Origin: Lichtheimia corymbifera B2541 | Lineage: Eukaryota > Mucoromycota > Mucoromycetes > Mucorales > Lichtheimiaceae | Reading direction: 5' to 3' | DNA length: 64,000 nucleotides | NCBI GenBank assembly: GCA_000697475.1 | Contig: JNEU01000706.1 | Coordinates: 124,001 to 188,000 of the forward strand | Part shown: piece by piece, positions 52,314 through 63,262 of the stretch | Position numbering within the stretch: position 1 is the first letter of the stretch | How the letters are laid out: each line of letters starts with the position of its first letter | Notes under the pieces: model-generated | The model's input: only the letters and a program-made list of their open reading frames with translations | The model's database searches: none | Told to the model about the DNA's origin: nothing | Program-made: the position numbers and the translations under genes

Positions 52314-52330
52314 ATATATATATATAAAAG
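52314..52330 (+). promoter_or_regulatory. TATA box of the first transporter gene
   Basis: An alternating TA run ending TATATATAAAAG, about 75-85 bp before ATG 52402 and only 35 bp after the synthetase stop, so the promoter overlaps the upstream gene's 3' UTR. Confidence 0.55.
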
Positions 52331-52401
52331 TGATGTTCAATATAATGATTTCTTTACCCTTTCTCTCTCTCTTTATCCACCTTCCTATTTATATACTTAT
52401 T

Positions 52402-54343
52402 ATGCCATTATCTCAAGATCTCGATCATCGTCCCAAGAGATCCATATTCCATATTGGCCTGGTCACTTGTTGCATGATAGGCCACGAGTTTACATGTATG
52501 TTATCATTGAACATTGGAGACATGAGGGAGTAATGTGTCTTTTTCTTTCCACTGTTGCGTCTTTTAGGGGTGATACAGTTCTCGTATGTCTTAGCCTGCG
52601 TTTCGTACATTGGCATATCTTTAAGGTGGTTGTTCATGATTATACATGTAGATATGGCACTCCCTATTTGCTTTCACTTGGTCTCTCAAAAGAAATGACG
52701 GCTTTGATATGGTTATCTGGACCCATTTCTGGTAAGCAGTAGTAGTAGTGATGCAATGCTACTCTTATGCATAGTGCCAATATATGTAGTATCCTAAACA
52801 AATAATTTTATTGCAGGTCTGATCGTGCAGCTGGTAAGCATGATGGATACACAGAAAAATATGCACAGGTTCTAAAAGCGTATCATCAAGGTTATCGGTG
52901 TATGGAGCGACAACTGCAAGTCCAATCTCGGTCGACGCCGCCCTTTCATCATCATTGGAGGTGTCATCGTCTGGGTATCGCTTCTGGGATTAGGATATGT
53001 GGAACCAATTGCTAGGACATTAGCAAGCAGCAGTGAAAGAACGGTATGTGTAAAATAAGAAAGCCCAACTCAACATGCTAATCAAAATCATTTATACATA
53101 GATACAAAGCTTAAAAGTCGCTGTTGCGATTTCATCCCTGTGCACTCTCGAAATTGGTGCGAATATAGTGGAAGCGGGTAGTCGATCATTGTTCATTGAC
53201 ATGTTTCCAACCTCGCAGCAAAACACAGTCAACGTCTTTTCCAGCGTCTTTAACAACGTAGCTGATGTTTCCGGCTACTTGCTTGGATATCTCAACCTTT
53301 CCGATTTTATCCCCATGTCTGATGTATCGCAAATGGGTGCATTATGTACTATCGCTGCTTTTGTGTCTGCATTCACCCTCGTCATTGGCTGCCTATCAGC
53401 CTATGAAGAGCCTCTCTCGGCTGGTATTACTTCATCAACAACAAAGAATGAGTAAGTACATAGGTGGGGGGTAAAAGGGGGATCAAAGTAAAACGTGTTA
53501 AAATAACGGATACACCACTCATAGGCCATGGTATCAGACATTTATTGACATTTGGTACGCCATACGTCATCTACCTTATTCGATACAAAAGCTATGCAAT
53601 GCGCAATTCTTTGCATGGATGTATTGGTTTCAATTTGGGACTTACGTGTGAGTATCATTCATCCACACACCACGACAACTATTGATATTATTGTGAATAT
53701 TAGCACGACATGGGTAGCTGAAATCTACTCCAGGTCACATCATTCAGAACATTGGGATGAAGGAGCACGTATGGGATCACTTGCAATGGGTGTATCGGCA
53801 GTTGTAGCTATTGTATCAGGCGCTATTCTACCATCGGCTATCAAACATGGCTTTTTATCATCCAAAAACATGTATACCTTGTCACACGTCGTGTTTGCAG
53901 CTGCCATGGTTCTCGTACCTTTTATCCATTCCCTGGCAGGTGCCATGTTGGTGTGTGGTTTGGTGGGCGTCACATGGATCATTACCATGTGGGTGCCCTA
54001 TTCGTTGATTAGCGAATACCTGGTGCTCGAGCAACACAAGGAAAAGCAGCATCCATGTTATGATTATCGATCCAACTCTCAAATCGAAGAAGAGTCAACG
54101 CCACTGCTTCCGGTAGAGGAAAAGAGCATAGATACGGGTATCGTGCTTGGCATTCACAATATATATATGACGCTACCGCAGTTCATTGGTATCGCCATTA
54201 CTTCGATCATCTTTTCGCTGGCCAATTCACTCGAGCGACAAACACCCGATGACAACAAAGGTGTATCTTGGGTACTACAATCTTGCGGAGTGATGGCCAT
54301 TGCTGCTGCTCTCGTCAGTCGAAGCATGGTGGATGTCGACTAA
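52402..54343 (+). CDS. Sucrose/alpha-glucoside-type MFS transporter (GPH/SLC45-like), copy 1
   Basis: Proton-coupled sugar transporter of the sucrose-permease/SLC45 type. Exon 1 MPLSQDLDHRPKRSIFHIGL ends HEFT. Splicing gives WVIQFSYGTPYLLSLGLSKE then MTALIWLSGPISGLIVQL. The MFS loop motif follows: GVWSDNCKSNLGRRRPFIII. Then come IVEAGSRSLFIDMFPTSQQN, the second-half entry PWYQTFIDIWYAIRHLPYSI, and WVAEIYSRSHHSEHWDEGAR. Twelve helices are implied, with a central acidic cytosolic loop and the TPLLPVEE region late in the protein. Ends SRSMVDVD, stop at 54341-54343. About nine introns. A paralogue follows directly; shared segments and intron positions show a tandem duplication. Exact substrate unknown. 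Confidence 0.88.
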
Positions 54344-54964
54344 CCACGAAAAGATGCACGATGATATCCCAACAACACCACCCTTTAATATAGATAGTAC
54401 ACCACTAGTATTGCTAAACAGAATAAATCTTTGGATCATGATTACTTTATTATGTTTGTCAGTGGTAGAATGCAAGAGAGATCACCAAGTTGTAGACGAT
54501 CTATTAAGTGGCGCGTGTTCAATGCATGCCATTGCACAACCAACTGCTTCAAAGATGCACATGTTATAATTCCATCATCACGGCATTCATATAAACTGCA
54601 ATGGATCGCGACAATGAAGAAATGTTTTTGTTACTATCACTCCTCCTGCATGATTTACTTTTGTTAGAGGTGCATAAATAAGCTTTGAATGTTCACCATC
54701 TATAAGACCCGTAGTAGTATGATTCCACCAGCCGCCATCTAAACGCTTCACTTTATCATTACAAGAGTGAAAGCCATCTCATAGACCTAAAGAGATATAT
54801 CACGGAAGGATATAATAACATGATGAAGCACAATAGCATGGCAGTGACACAGTCCATGTGTGTGTGTGTGCATGGTTTCGTGTCACCTCACCTCTCAAGT
54901 TGTATAAAACCTTCCTTTTATACTGCGGATCTTTTTTTCCGCTTTCTTTTGTTTTGTTGATGCT
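54344..54964. other. Intergenic between the transporter paralogues
   Basis: No gene recognised. A (TG)n run near 54860 and a TATA-like TGTATAAAAC at 54902-54908, 57-63 bp before ATG 54965. Confidence 0.55.
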
Positions 54965-56966
54965 ATGGTGTTATCACAGCAAGTTGATACCCGACCCAAG
55001 CGATCTCTTTTACGAGTTGGATTGATTACATGTTGTATGGTGGGCATCCAATTCACATGTACGATACGACCACAAAATGTGTCAGCACCAACATCATGTT
55101 AAAAAATGTCATTTCTATCATTCCAGGGACGGTGGAATTATCGTAGGTGACCTATGAAAAGGAGAGCGAGAACAACGTCATGACCCTCTTACATTAGATA
55201 TGGTACACCTTACCTACTCTCACTCAACTTGTCCAAGGAATTGACAGCGTTGGTATGGCTGGCGGGTCCTCTTTCGGGGGAGTGACGCAATTGCATTGGT
55301 GCATGGCGCTATGTTTAAAGCGTGTGATACTAAGAATCTCAGGTCTCATTGTCCAACCTGTAAGTACTACAACAGGCACCTTCATGTTGATATCAATCAG
55401 AGGCTGATACGTTGCTGGGGCATGAGCTTATTGGTGCATGGAGCGACAAGTGTACATCCAAGCTCGGCCGTCGACGACCCTTTATTATTATTGGAAGCGT
55501 GCTTGTATGCATCTCACTTTTTTGTGTGGGTTATGCAAAGGAGATTTCTCGGTTGTTAACAAGTGATGAGGACAATGAAGTATGTAAGAAGGGGGTCCTA
55601 TTTTATGATAAAGGGTTCATTGTTGTTGACGAAACATGTAGGCAAGGAATAATAAGCTGGCCATTGCCATTGCAGTATCATCCTTTTACTTTTTGGATTT
55701 TTGCTTAAACGCGGTACAAGCTTGTTGTCGATCCTTGTTTCTCGACGTATTTCCCATCTCTCAGCAGGACACGGCGAATGCTTTTGGTAGCAATCTCGGG
55801 AACCTTACAAACGTTTTCGGCTACTTTATTGGATACCTTGATCTTGTAAAGTATCTTCCCATGCTTGGGAATTCACAAATGGGTGCCTTGTGTATTGCTG
55901 GGATCCTTGTGTTCGCGCTATCCATGACGGTAACTTGTCTCTCGGTTCAAGAAATACCCCTTTCAGCTGATGCTATAGTCAAAACGGATGAGTGAGTAGA
56001 CATACAATGCTGAAACAATTGGGTGTTTATGTGTATACATGTTATTAGGCCATGGTACCAAGTGTTTGTTTACATTTGGTACGCCTTGCGTCGCTTGCCA
56101 CCCTCAGTGCAAAAGTTATGTAATGCACAATTCTTTGCGTGGATGGGTTGGTTCCCGTTTCTCTTTTACAGGTAGGTATTCTACTACATGTTTATTCATT
56201 CACTCATGCATGGATTAGTACAACGTGGGTGTCTGAGATCTACTTTGAAGCACATCAACCGGAACGATGGGATGAAGGAACACGTGCAGGGTCGTTTGCA
56301 TTGCTGATGTATGCTATTGTATCGGCTGTGGCCGGCACTATTTTGCCCATGCTTACCAACCATGGATTTCTCTCACTCAAAAACACATATACACTATCGC
56401 ACACGGTGTTTGCTACGGCGATGCTTTTGACGTTTTTTATTCATTCAGTTGTAGGGGCAACCTTACTACTTGGACTTGTGGGAGTATCATGGGCAACTAC
56501 TATGTGGATTCCATTTGCATTGATTGGGGAATATCTGGTGATTGAACAACAAAGAAAAAGTCAACATTTATTACAACAAAGATCCTCCTATGCAGCCATG
56601 GATGGTGAAACATCATCATCGTCATCATCGCCCTCCTCGGTTGTGTCATCATCATCGCGTACTCGGGTGGAAGAAGACGAAGAAAGAGGCCAATTGCTGG
56701 TTGCAGCAGTAGACGATACAATGGATGCTGGTATGGTGCTCGGTGTTCACGATATGTATGTGGTGTTTCCGCAATTTGCAGTTGCTATCATAGCAGCTCT
56801 TATCTTTTCGGTAGCCAATGCGGTGCAACAAACAGAATCGCCTGTGGACGATGAACGAGGCAATTGGGGAGTACCATGGGTCCTTCGCTTTGGTGGAATG
56901 ATGGCTATTATGGCTATAGTACTGAGTCGACGTGTGGTGGATGTTGACCTGAACAACAAAAGATGA
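54965..56966 (+). CDS. Sucrose/alpha-glucoside-type MFS transporter, copy 2
   Basis: Tandem paralogue of the gene at 52402. MVLSQQVDTRPKRSLLRVGL, then WTVELSYGTPYLLSLNLSKE, GAWSDKCTSKLGRRRPFIII, CCRSLFLDVFPISQQDTANA, QVFVYIWYALRRLPPSVQKL, and WVSEIYFEAHQPERWDEGTR. The loop between the last helices is longer and Ser-rich (SSSSSPSSVVSSSSRTRVEE). Ends SRRVVDVDLNNKR, stop at 56964-56966. The reading frame is otherwise intact, but the intron after GPLS-G must begin at 55278 with GGGAGT rather than GT to keep the frame shared with copy 1 (G then LIVQP). A nearby GTGACG would shift the frame. So copy 2 may be poorly spliced, or the base may be a sequencing error. Confidence 0.82.
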
Positions 56967-57066
56967 TGCGTGCGGGTCGGCCCGTCAAATCCATAGATCA
57001 GATCTTGCAAATAAAGCATCCCCGCTTTCTTTACCGCTTTCCATCGTTTTGTATATCCGTAACACC

Positions 57067-59175
57067 ATGAAGATAACTGACAAGTTGGAACAAGCCAAAC
57101 AAAAGGGCCATATCAGCTATTCGTTTGAATTCTTCCCTCCAAAAACCGATGCTGTAAGCAATAACACGAAACCAACCTTGTCTTCTGTCCATTGACACAC
57201 ACTCTCTCTTTTATGAAAAGGGTCTTGCCAACTTGTTCGATCGTATGGGTCGCATGGCCACTTTGGAACCTTACTTTGTCGCATGCACTTGGGGTGCTGG
57301 TGGATCGACACAGCAACGCACTCTGGAAGTTTGTTCGACAGCTCAAAGCGTATACGGTCTCGAGACGCTTATGCATTTGACATGCACCAACATGGAGAAG
57401 GAAAAGATCGATCGTGCACTTGAAGTAGGTTGTGTGTGTGTATGGGTGTGCATTCATTCACTCATTCCTTGGGGAACTCTTTCTTTAGGATGCTAAAGCA
57501 GCTGGTATTCAAAACATCCTCGCACTTCGTGGCGATCCTCCAAGGGGACAAGAGTATTGGACACCTTGCGACGACCAATTCCAACATGCTGCTGATTTAG
57601 TAAAGTATATCCGACAGCATTACGGTGATTACTTTTGCATTGGTGTTGCTGGATACCCAGAGGGCCACATGGATACCCCTGACAAGGCGCAGGATTTGCA
57701 ATATCTCAAAGACAAGGTCGATTGTGGTGCCGATTTCATTCTATCACAACTCTTTTATGATGTCGACGTATTCAAAACCTGGGTCAAAAAGTGCAGAGAT
57801 CTTGGTACGTTTGAAATCAATGGACACAATAGAGATTGCTCACGGTTATTACGTTTTAGGTATTACTGTACCTATCATCCCGAGCATTTTGCCGATTCCC
57901 ACACATCAGAGCTTCCGTCGTATCATCAATCTGTGCCGGATACAGGTACCAAAGGCCATTTTGGACAAGTTGGAGCAAATCAAGGTAAAAAGCGAGATCA
58001 TCACCATGACAACAACAGCTTTTATTGATTGTATTGGCGTAGAGCGATGATCAAAAAGTCAAGGATTATGGCGTGGAATTGGCCGTGGATATGATCAGCG
58101 ACTTGAGAGCCTCTGGTTTAATTGATGGTATCCACTTGTCAACACTCAACCTGGAACGATCAAGCCGTTTGATTTTGGAACGATTGAAGCTTGCACCTAG
58201 CAAGAAAGAACAACCCAAGGTATGCATAGTGGTAGGCTATCATTCAATCTTAGTAACTCATTCCATGACTTTTGAAGAATCGTGTCTTGGCTGCCTTGGC
58301 AAGTGACGCTTCTCTAGTGGAAAACTGGGATGAATTTCCTAATGGCCGTTATGGTGATGCAAGATCACCTGCCTTTGGTGAAAACACATACATTGCTACA
58401 CAATTAGCGCCAACGTCCGAAGCTGCCAAAAAATGGGGTCATCCAACAACTGTCCAAGATATCACTCGTCTCTTTGAGCGTTACATTACCGGCGATTTGA
58501 GCAGCTTGCCGTGGTGTGATGAGCCGTTGCAGACTGAATCTGATACGATCCAGCAACATTTGACACAATTCAACCGACAAGGGTACTGGACGGTGGGCTC
58601 GCAACCTGCAGTAAATGGTGCAAGGAGTGAGGATCCTGTATATGGATGGGGTCCCAAAGGTGGTTACGTATATCAAAAGGTAATGCTAATGTTTATGCTG
58701 TAATGTTGATCCAATGCTGACGACAAGGTGTTTGTAGGCATTTATTGAATGCTTTGTGTCGGATGAACAACTTCACAAGCTTTTGGAAAGACTCAAGAAG
58801 GATCCTCATGTTACGTACTATGCTACCAATCGCAAGGTGGGTGTTACAATCGGATGATGCCGCCTGTTTGACTGACACTTTTTATAAAAGGGTGATCTTT
58901 CAACCAATGTAGAAAACACCGAGGATCAAAACGCGGTAACATGGGGCGTATTCCCTGGCAAAGAAATTGTACAGCCAACCATTATTGAGCGTGTCAGTTT
59001 TGAAGCATGGCGTGATGAAGCATATCAGTTGTGGAAAGAATGGGAGCAACAATACCCTGCAGATAGCAAGACAGCCCAGCTTTTACGTGACATTGCTGAA
59101 CGATATTGGTTAATCAACGTAGTCCATAATGATTTTCAACAACCAAGTAGTTTATTTGAAGCAATGCTTCCATAA
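57067..59175 (+). CDS. Methylenetetrahydrofolate reductase
   Basis: Flavoenzyme reducing 5,10-methylene-THF to 5-methyl-THF for methionine synthesis. Start 57067: MKITDKLEQAKQKGHISYSF then EFFPPKTDA, the family opening. The TIM barrel shows PYFVACTWGAGGSTQQRTLE, HLTCTNMEKEKI, IQNILALRGDPPRG (FAD site), FCIGVAGYPEGH and GADFILSQLFYDVDVFKTWV, then ITVPIIPSILPI over an intron. DGIHLSTLNLERSS ends the barrel. The C-terminal eukaryotic regulatory domain follows: FPNGRYGDARSPAFGE, DEPLQTESDTIQQHLTQFNR then VYGWGPKGGYVYQKAFIECF and VTWGVFPGKEIVQPTIIERV. Ends SSLFEAMLP, stop at 59173-59175. About eight introns; full length. The promoter overlaps the ~100 bp after the upstream transporter. Confidence 0.96.
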
Positions 59176-59366
59176 ATCGATAGAATAAAAGAAAAATCAA
59201 ATTGAAAAAAACTATGTTGACTGCATTCAGATAACGGATGTGAGAGAGTGGTTTGCATATATGGGTTGGGGCTGTTTGTCTGCAAGAGAAACATGAAAAT
59301 GGGTGCGTGAGTGTGTAGTATGTGTGGTAATGAAAATGCGTGTAATTCCAAGGAATGTTTGTTTTC

Positions 59367-59925
59367 TTAACCAGACTTCTCGAGCTATTTATAATACAGC
59401 AAATGGTTGTTTGTCAGCAAGGAAGAAGAAAGAAAAGAAGAATGGATATACTCACAGCAGCCTTTTCAGCCTCATAACGCTTCTTGTCTTCTTCAGCCTT
59501 GGCAGTGTAGGGCTATAAAAAAATGCACACGCGCGCGTTCGCGGGCTCAATTAGTCAAAAAGTAAAAAAAAAAAAAATGGGATTGCTTCCTCCACTCTCC
59601 CATCGCGTGTATGCGCGCGTTCGTTTGCGCTATACTTACAGCCTTTTCTTCATCACTCATGGCCTTCCACTTTTCACCCAAAATCTTGCCAAGGGTACCT
59701 TTTATCAGCATTGGGTTAGCTTTTTTCATGTAGAAAAAAAAATGATGTCAAAAAAATAGCCATACCAAAGCTAGCATCAGGGTTCTCTTCCTTGACCTTG
59801 GGACGCATCTCCTGGGAGAAAAACATGTAGGCAGACAAACCACGCTTGGGACCAGTCTTATCCTTCTTGGTACGCTTGCCATTCTCAGACTTGGCAGAAC
59901 GCTTGCTAACGGCTTCTTTGGGCAT
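59367..59925 (-). CDS. nhp6: Nhp6-like HMG-box protein
   Basis: Small abundant chromatin protein that bends DNA without sequence preference and helps FACT. Start 59925: [20 protein letters not shown] then [20 protein letters not shown], then [14 protein letters not shown]. The following exons give [16 protein letters not shown] and [19 protein letters not shown], completing one HMG box with the basic N-terminal arm of Nhp6. A final mini-exon (acceptor ATAAATAG) reads LEKSG and stops at 59367-59369. Total about 100 residues, the usual size. Four exons. The long leader with GT/CACC repeats upstream suits a highly expressed gene. Confidence 0.92.
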
Positions 59926-60997
59926 GGTTCTAAAGAGGTAGAAGAAAAACAACAGTGAGAAAAAGCCATACACTTTGTATCAAACGTAGAGTTCGAAAAA
60001 ACGCGATGAGGGAGGTGATGAGGGCGATGAGGATCAGGGTTGGAGAGTGTTGCTTGAGTAGCATAATGAAATTTTTCTTAAGGCTGCGGAGAGGGGAGGG
60101 GAGGAAGTACTCACCTCAGTAAGAAAGCAGTGGGTGGTGTGTGTGTGTGTGTGAGTGAAGTGTGTGGTGGTGGGTGGAGAGTAGTTGTGTGAGCTGTGCG
60201 AGTGCAAGCGGTGAGTGCGTGGCCTCTCACTTTGGCCCAGCAAAAAAAAACCGCCGCAGAGTGCGGGTCATGAAACATTATTGGGTGACACAGGCCTACA
60301 TCACACACACACGCACACACACACGCGTAATCCCCCCTCAATTGAATTTTTTTTTGCTCCGGGTTGCCCCATAGCAGGTCTTTACCAGCTGCTCCTGTGT
60401 TGGATTTGGATTAGCACCATACTTAAAATCATCATTCTCTCCTCTACAGTAAGCAACAACCAGGCTCATACACTGCATTTAACACTGCCACCATTCTCAA
60501 ATGACCACTCACCACCACCACCACCACCACCACTGTTAACTGAGCTGTGATTCCAATTACCGGTAATTGCCGTATCAGCTACACTCACCGCTCAGCTGAT
60601 ATCATTGGGTACATGAAATGCGGCTCTTGCCGATGTTGTGCGATAGTCACTCTTTATTGGTGTGCCAAGCCTATCACACACTTGCATATTATTGTCACTG
60701 CCACACGATAGAAAAGGAAAACATACACACACGCACATCCGCTTTCTCTCTCACACACACATACACACAACGTACGCAATCAATGAATGCGGGAAAAAAG
60801 AGGGAGAAACAGTAACTCTCTATTACTATCGTTGTCATCAAAGGACAAAAAGGAAGGTTCTCATTTTCTCTCTCTGTTTCTATAACCTCTTGTCACACAC
60901 GAGGTCTTGCATGAAAGGAGACAAAAGTTGCTAATTACACATGAATCTTACGCAAACGGCAACAGAAACGAAAAAAGATGAATGTATTTACATGAGA
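59926..60997. other. Intergenic: nhp6 upstream region and HDAC 3' flank, with simple repeats
   Basis: (GT)n near 60137-60152, (CA)n near 60302-60323 and 60740-60770, and eight CAC triplets at 60510-60533. Possible 5' UTR introns of nhp6 with splice-like GAGGTGAG/CAG sites near 60110. No gene recognised. Confidence 0.55.
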
Positions 60998-63262
60998 TTA
61001 AAAACATCTCCAATATTCTTGCTGTATACGTTTAATGCGTTTGATTAATTTGATACATTGACTTGTGGGTTGAACGATCTCGGGAAGTTGGGGTGCGTCT
61101 CCTACGAGTACTTCCATACACGCCGCTGCAGATTTGGAGATCGCCTCAAGATTGTATCCACCTTCCAACGCCAGCATCAATCGACCATCAGCCAAACTTT
61201 TCAACAAATGTGTCATTTGCCCATATCCTGCTGGTGTGACACAACATTGTCCAATATGATCACCAAGGGCTGCATCAAACCCTGCTGATACTGCACGACA
61301 AACATGTCAATGATCAGCATTTCCTCCTCCTTTTGCTCTCTCTCTCTTTTTACTTACCAATGACCAAAGACGGAGCAAATTCCATAGCGATCGGCATCAC
61401 CACTTGTTGAAAGGCGTAAATGTAGTCGCCATCGGTCACCTCCCCCCATGACCAGGGTATATTCACCGTTCTATAGATGCCATGTCAACATCGTCAGATC
61501 GATCATCTCCTCCCTAGATGATACTGACCTCCCTTTTCCATTGCCACTGCCACAATAAATCTCACTACCACGAGAATCGCAAGGATAGAAATCTTGATTG
61601 TCGTACCGGTGAAGCGATATGTACAACACGTCTCGATCATCGTTTGTTAAACGTTGTGTACCATTGCCTATTGGGTTGCCAGTCGTTAATCCTCACTCCT
61701 CCTCCTCCTTGCTTTTATGCATCAACCATACCAAAATGAATGTCCCTAAAGTTTTGCCAAATGTCAATCCATTGTCCCATAGCGATCGATAATGACACAC
61801 ATACCAATCCAAAACCATTATCCGCCCGATCTCAGGATGATGTTCTCGCAAGTAGGAAATGGCCACGGCCACATTATTAAAAAGACAGAATCCCATAGGT
61901 TCACCCTGTTCAGCATGATGTCCTGGTGGCCGTACAATAGCAAATGCGTTCTTGACTTGATCTTTGACCACGGCTACACATGCTTCAATGACTGATCCAG
62001 CTGATAAAAGGGCACAATTGAACGATTCGGCATTGAGATATAACGAGTCATACTCTCTTGCAAGTTCAATCAGTTGATTGCGGTCCATATCTATATAATA
62101 GATTTATGAGGGATAAGGACGCATGACTCTAATTTTTCGTACCTTCGAGAGCGCGCATTTTTTCGTAATGCTCAAATTCATGCACGTTTAAAATCTCTTG
62201 TCGAGTCGCATAGCGACCCTTGATACGTACGCATTGTTTCAATAGCCCTTGACGCCACAATCGGTTGTAAATCTCAAGAATACGGTAAGGTGATTCAGGA
62301 TGAGGTGCATCACCATCAAGCGGTTCCAGTTCAGCGTGGTAAAACATGCAATAGTCATATACATAGCCAGTGGGTAATTTGTTGCATCTTCTCTTTTTCC
62401 GTTTTGATCGCACCATCCTGTCATTGTCAAGATGTATTCGACGCGCCGTTGTATTGATCATTGTATTGTCATTGACTTTTGTTGTTGTTGTTGTTGCTGG
62501 TTGGTGGGGTATTTTCATTGATGATCGATGAGCCTTGGACGGTGCTCCTCGTGGTGCTGGTGCTGGGCTTTCAAATATGCTTGAATTGACATCAGACAAC
62601 TCGGCACTGATATCAAAATCGTCAAAATTATCATCTTCCATCACTGGATCAAAGTCGGTTCTTGTTGTTGATTGTTCGGTTGACTTGACATGGCTGCTTT
62701 GGAATGGTGTTGTATCCTCCTCCAATTGATATTCTTCCTCTGTCAACATATCCTGCTGGTTCTCTCGCTGAATATCCATCTCATCACTTGTTGCCATGCC
62801 AATAACGTCAATCTCTTCTTCTTCCACATCATCCATAAGTTCATCGAAATCTAGATAACCCGGGTCATTCTTTTCAATGGTGTTTTTGGGTGTCGGTGTC
62901 GTTTCGCGTGATGAGGATGCTGCTGATGATGATGATATGAACGCCGATTCTACTCTTGGTTGGTGGTGTTGACGTGTTGTAGGCTCTTCTTCCTCACTCA
63001 AGTCAACCACTGGAACAACAGCTGCTGCAGATATCGGTAGCGGATCGTCATCTGTGAGATCGATACACGTTGAATCAGGCCATGAGGGGATATTTCTGCT
63101 AACAGGTGTGGTGCTCTTTTCCTTTTTGTTGTTGTTGTTGCTGAGAATGCGTTCCGGAAAGATAAAACCATCAGCATCAGGCTGTGGCATGTACTGAGCC
63201 AAATCGTTATCGCTCACCACAGCACCTTCGTCATCCGAGCCTGGGGTGGAAGAGGTCTTCAT
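60998..63262 (-). CDS. Class II histone deacetylase (Hda1/Clr3-like) without an Arb2 tail
   Basis: Zinc-dependent lysine deacetylase. Start 63262 (MKTSSTPGSDDEGAVVSDND); an upstream in-frame ATG at 63376 sits on an AT-rich TATA-like site. The ~300-residue N-terminus is acidic and disordered. The deacetylase domain starts GYVYDYCMFYHAELEPLDGD then APHPESPYRILEIYNRLWRQ. An exon gives AIVRPPGHHAEQGEPMGFCL and FNNVAVAISYLREHHPE then IMVLDW. A 14-nt microexon (61732-61745) supplies D-I-H-F, restoring LDWDIHFGNGTQR. Then come DDRDVLYISLHRYDNQDFYP, GRTVNIPWSWGEVTDGDYIY, VIVSAGFDAALGDHIG and LALEGGYNLEAISKSAAACM. Both catalytic His and the Asp/His/Asp zinc ligands are present. It ends soon after the fold, stop at 60998; the Arb2 domain usual in fungal Hda1 is missing. 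Confidence 0.9.
61732..61745 (-). other. 14-nt microexon of the histone deacetylase gene
   Basis: Minus-strand GGACATTCATTTTG between an acceptor CTTTAG (61746-61751) and a donor GTATGG (61726-61731). It completes codons for W-D-I-H-F-G and joins LDW to GNGTQ in frame. Without it no splice gives the family motif. Confidence 0.75.

Noticed and set aside
61690..61816. HDAC pseudogene lacking the Asp-X-His zinc site (read-through LDWYVCHYRS)
   Set aside because: The apparent loss comes from reading into a GTATGT intron; a 14-nt microexon restores the motif in frame.
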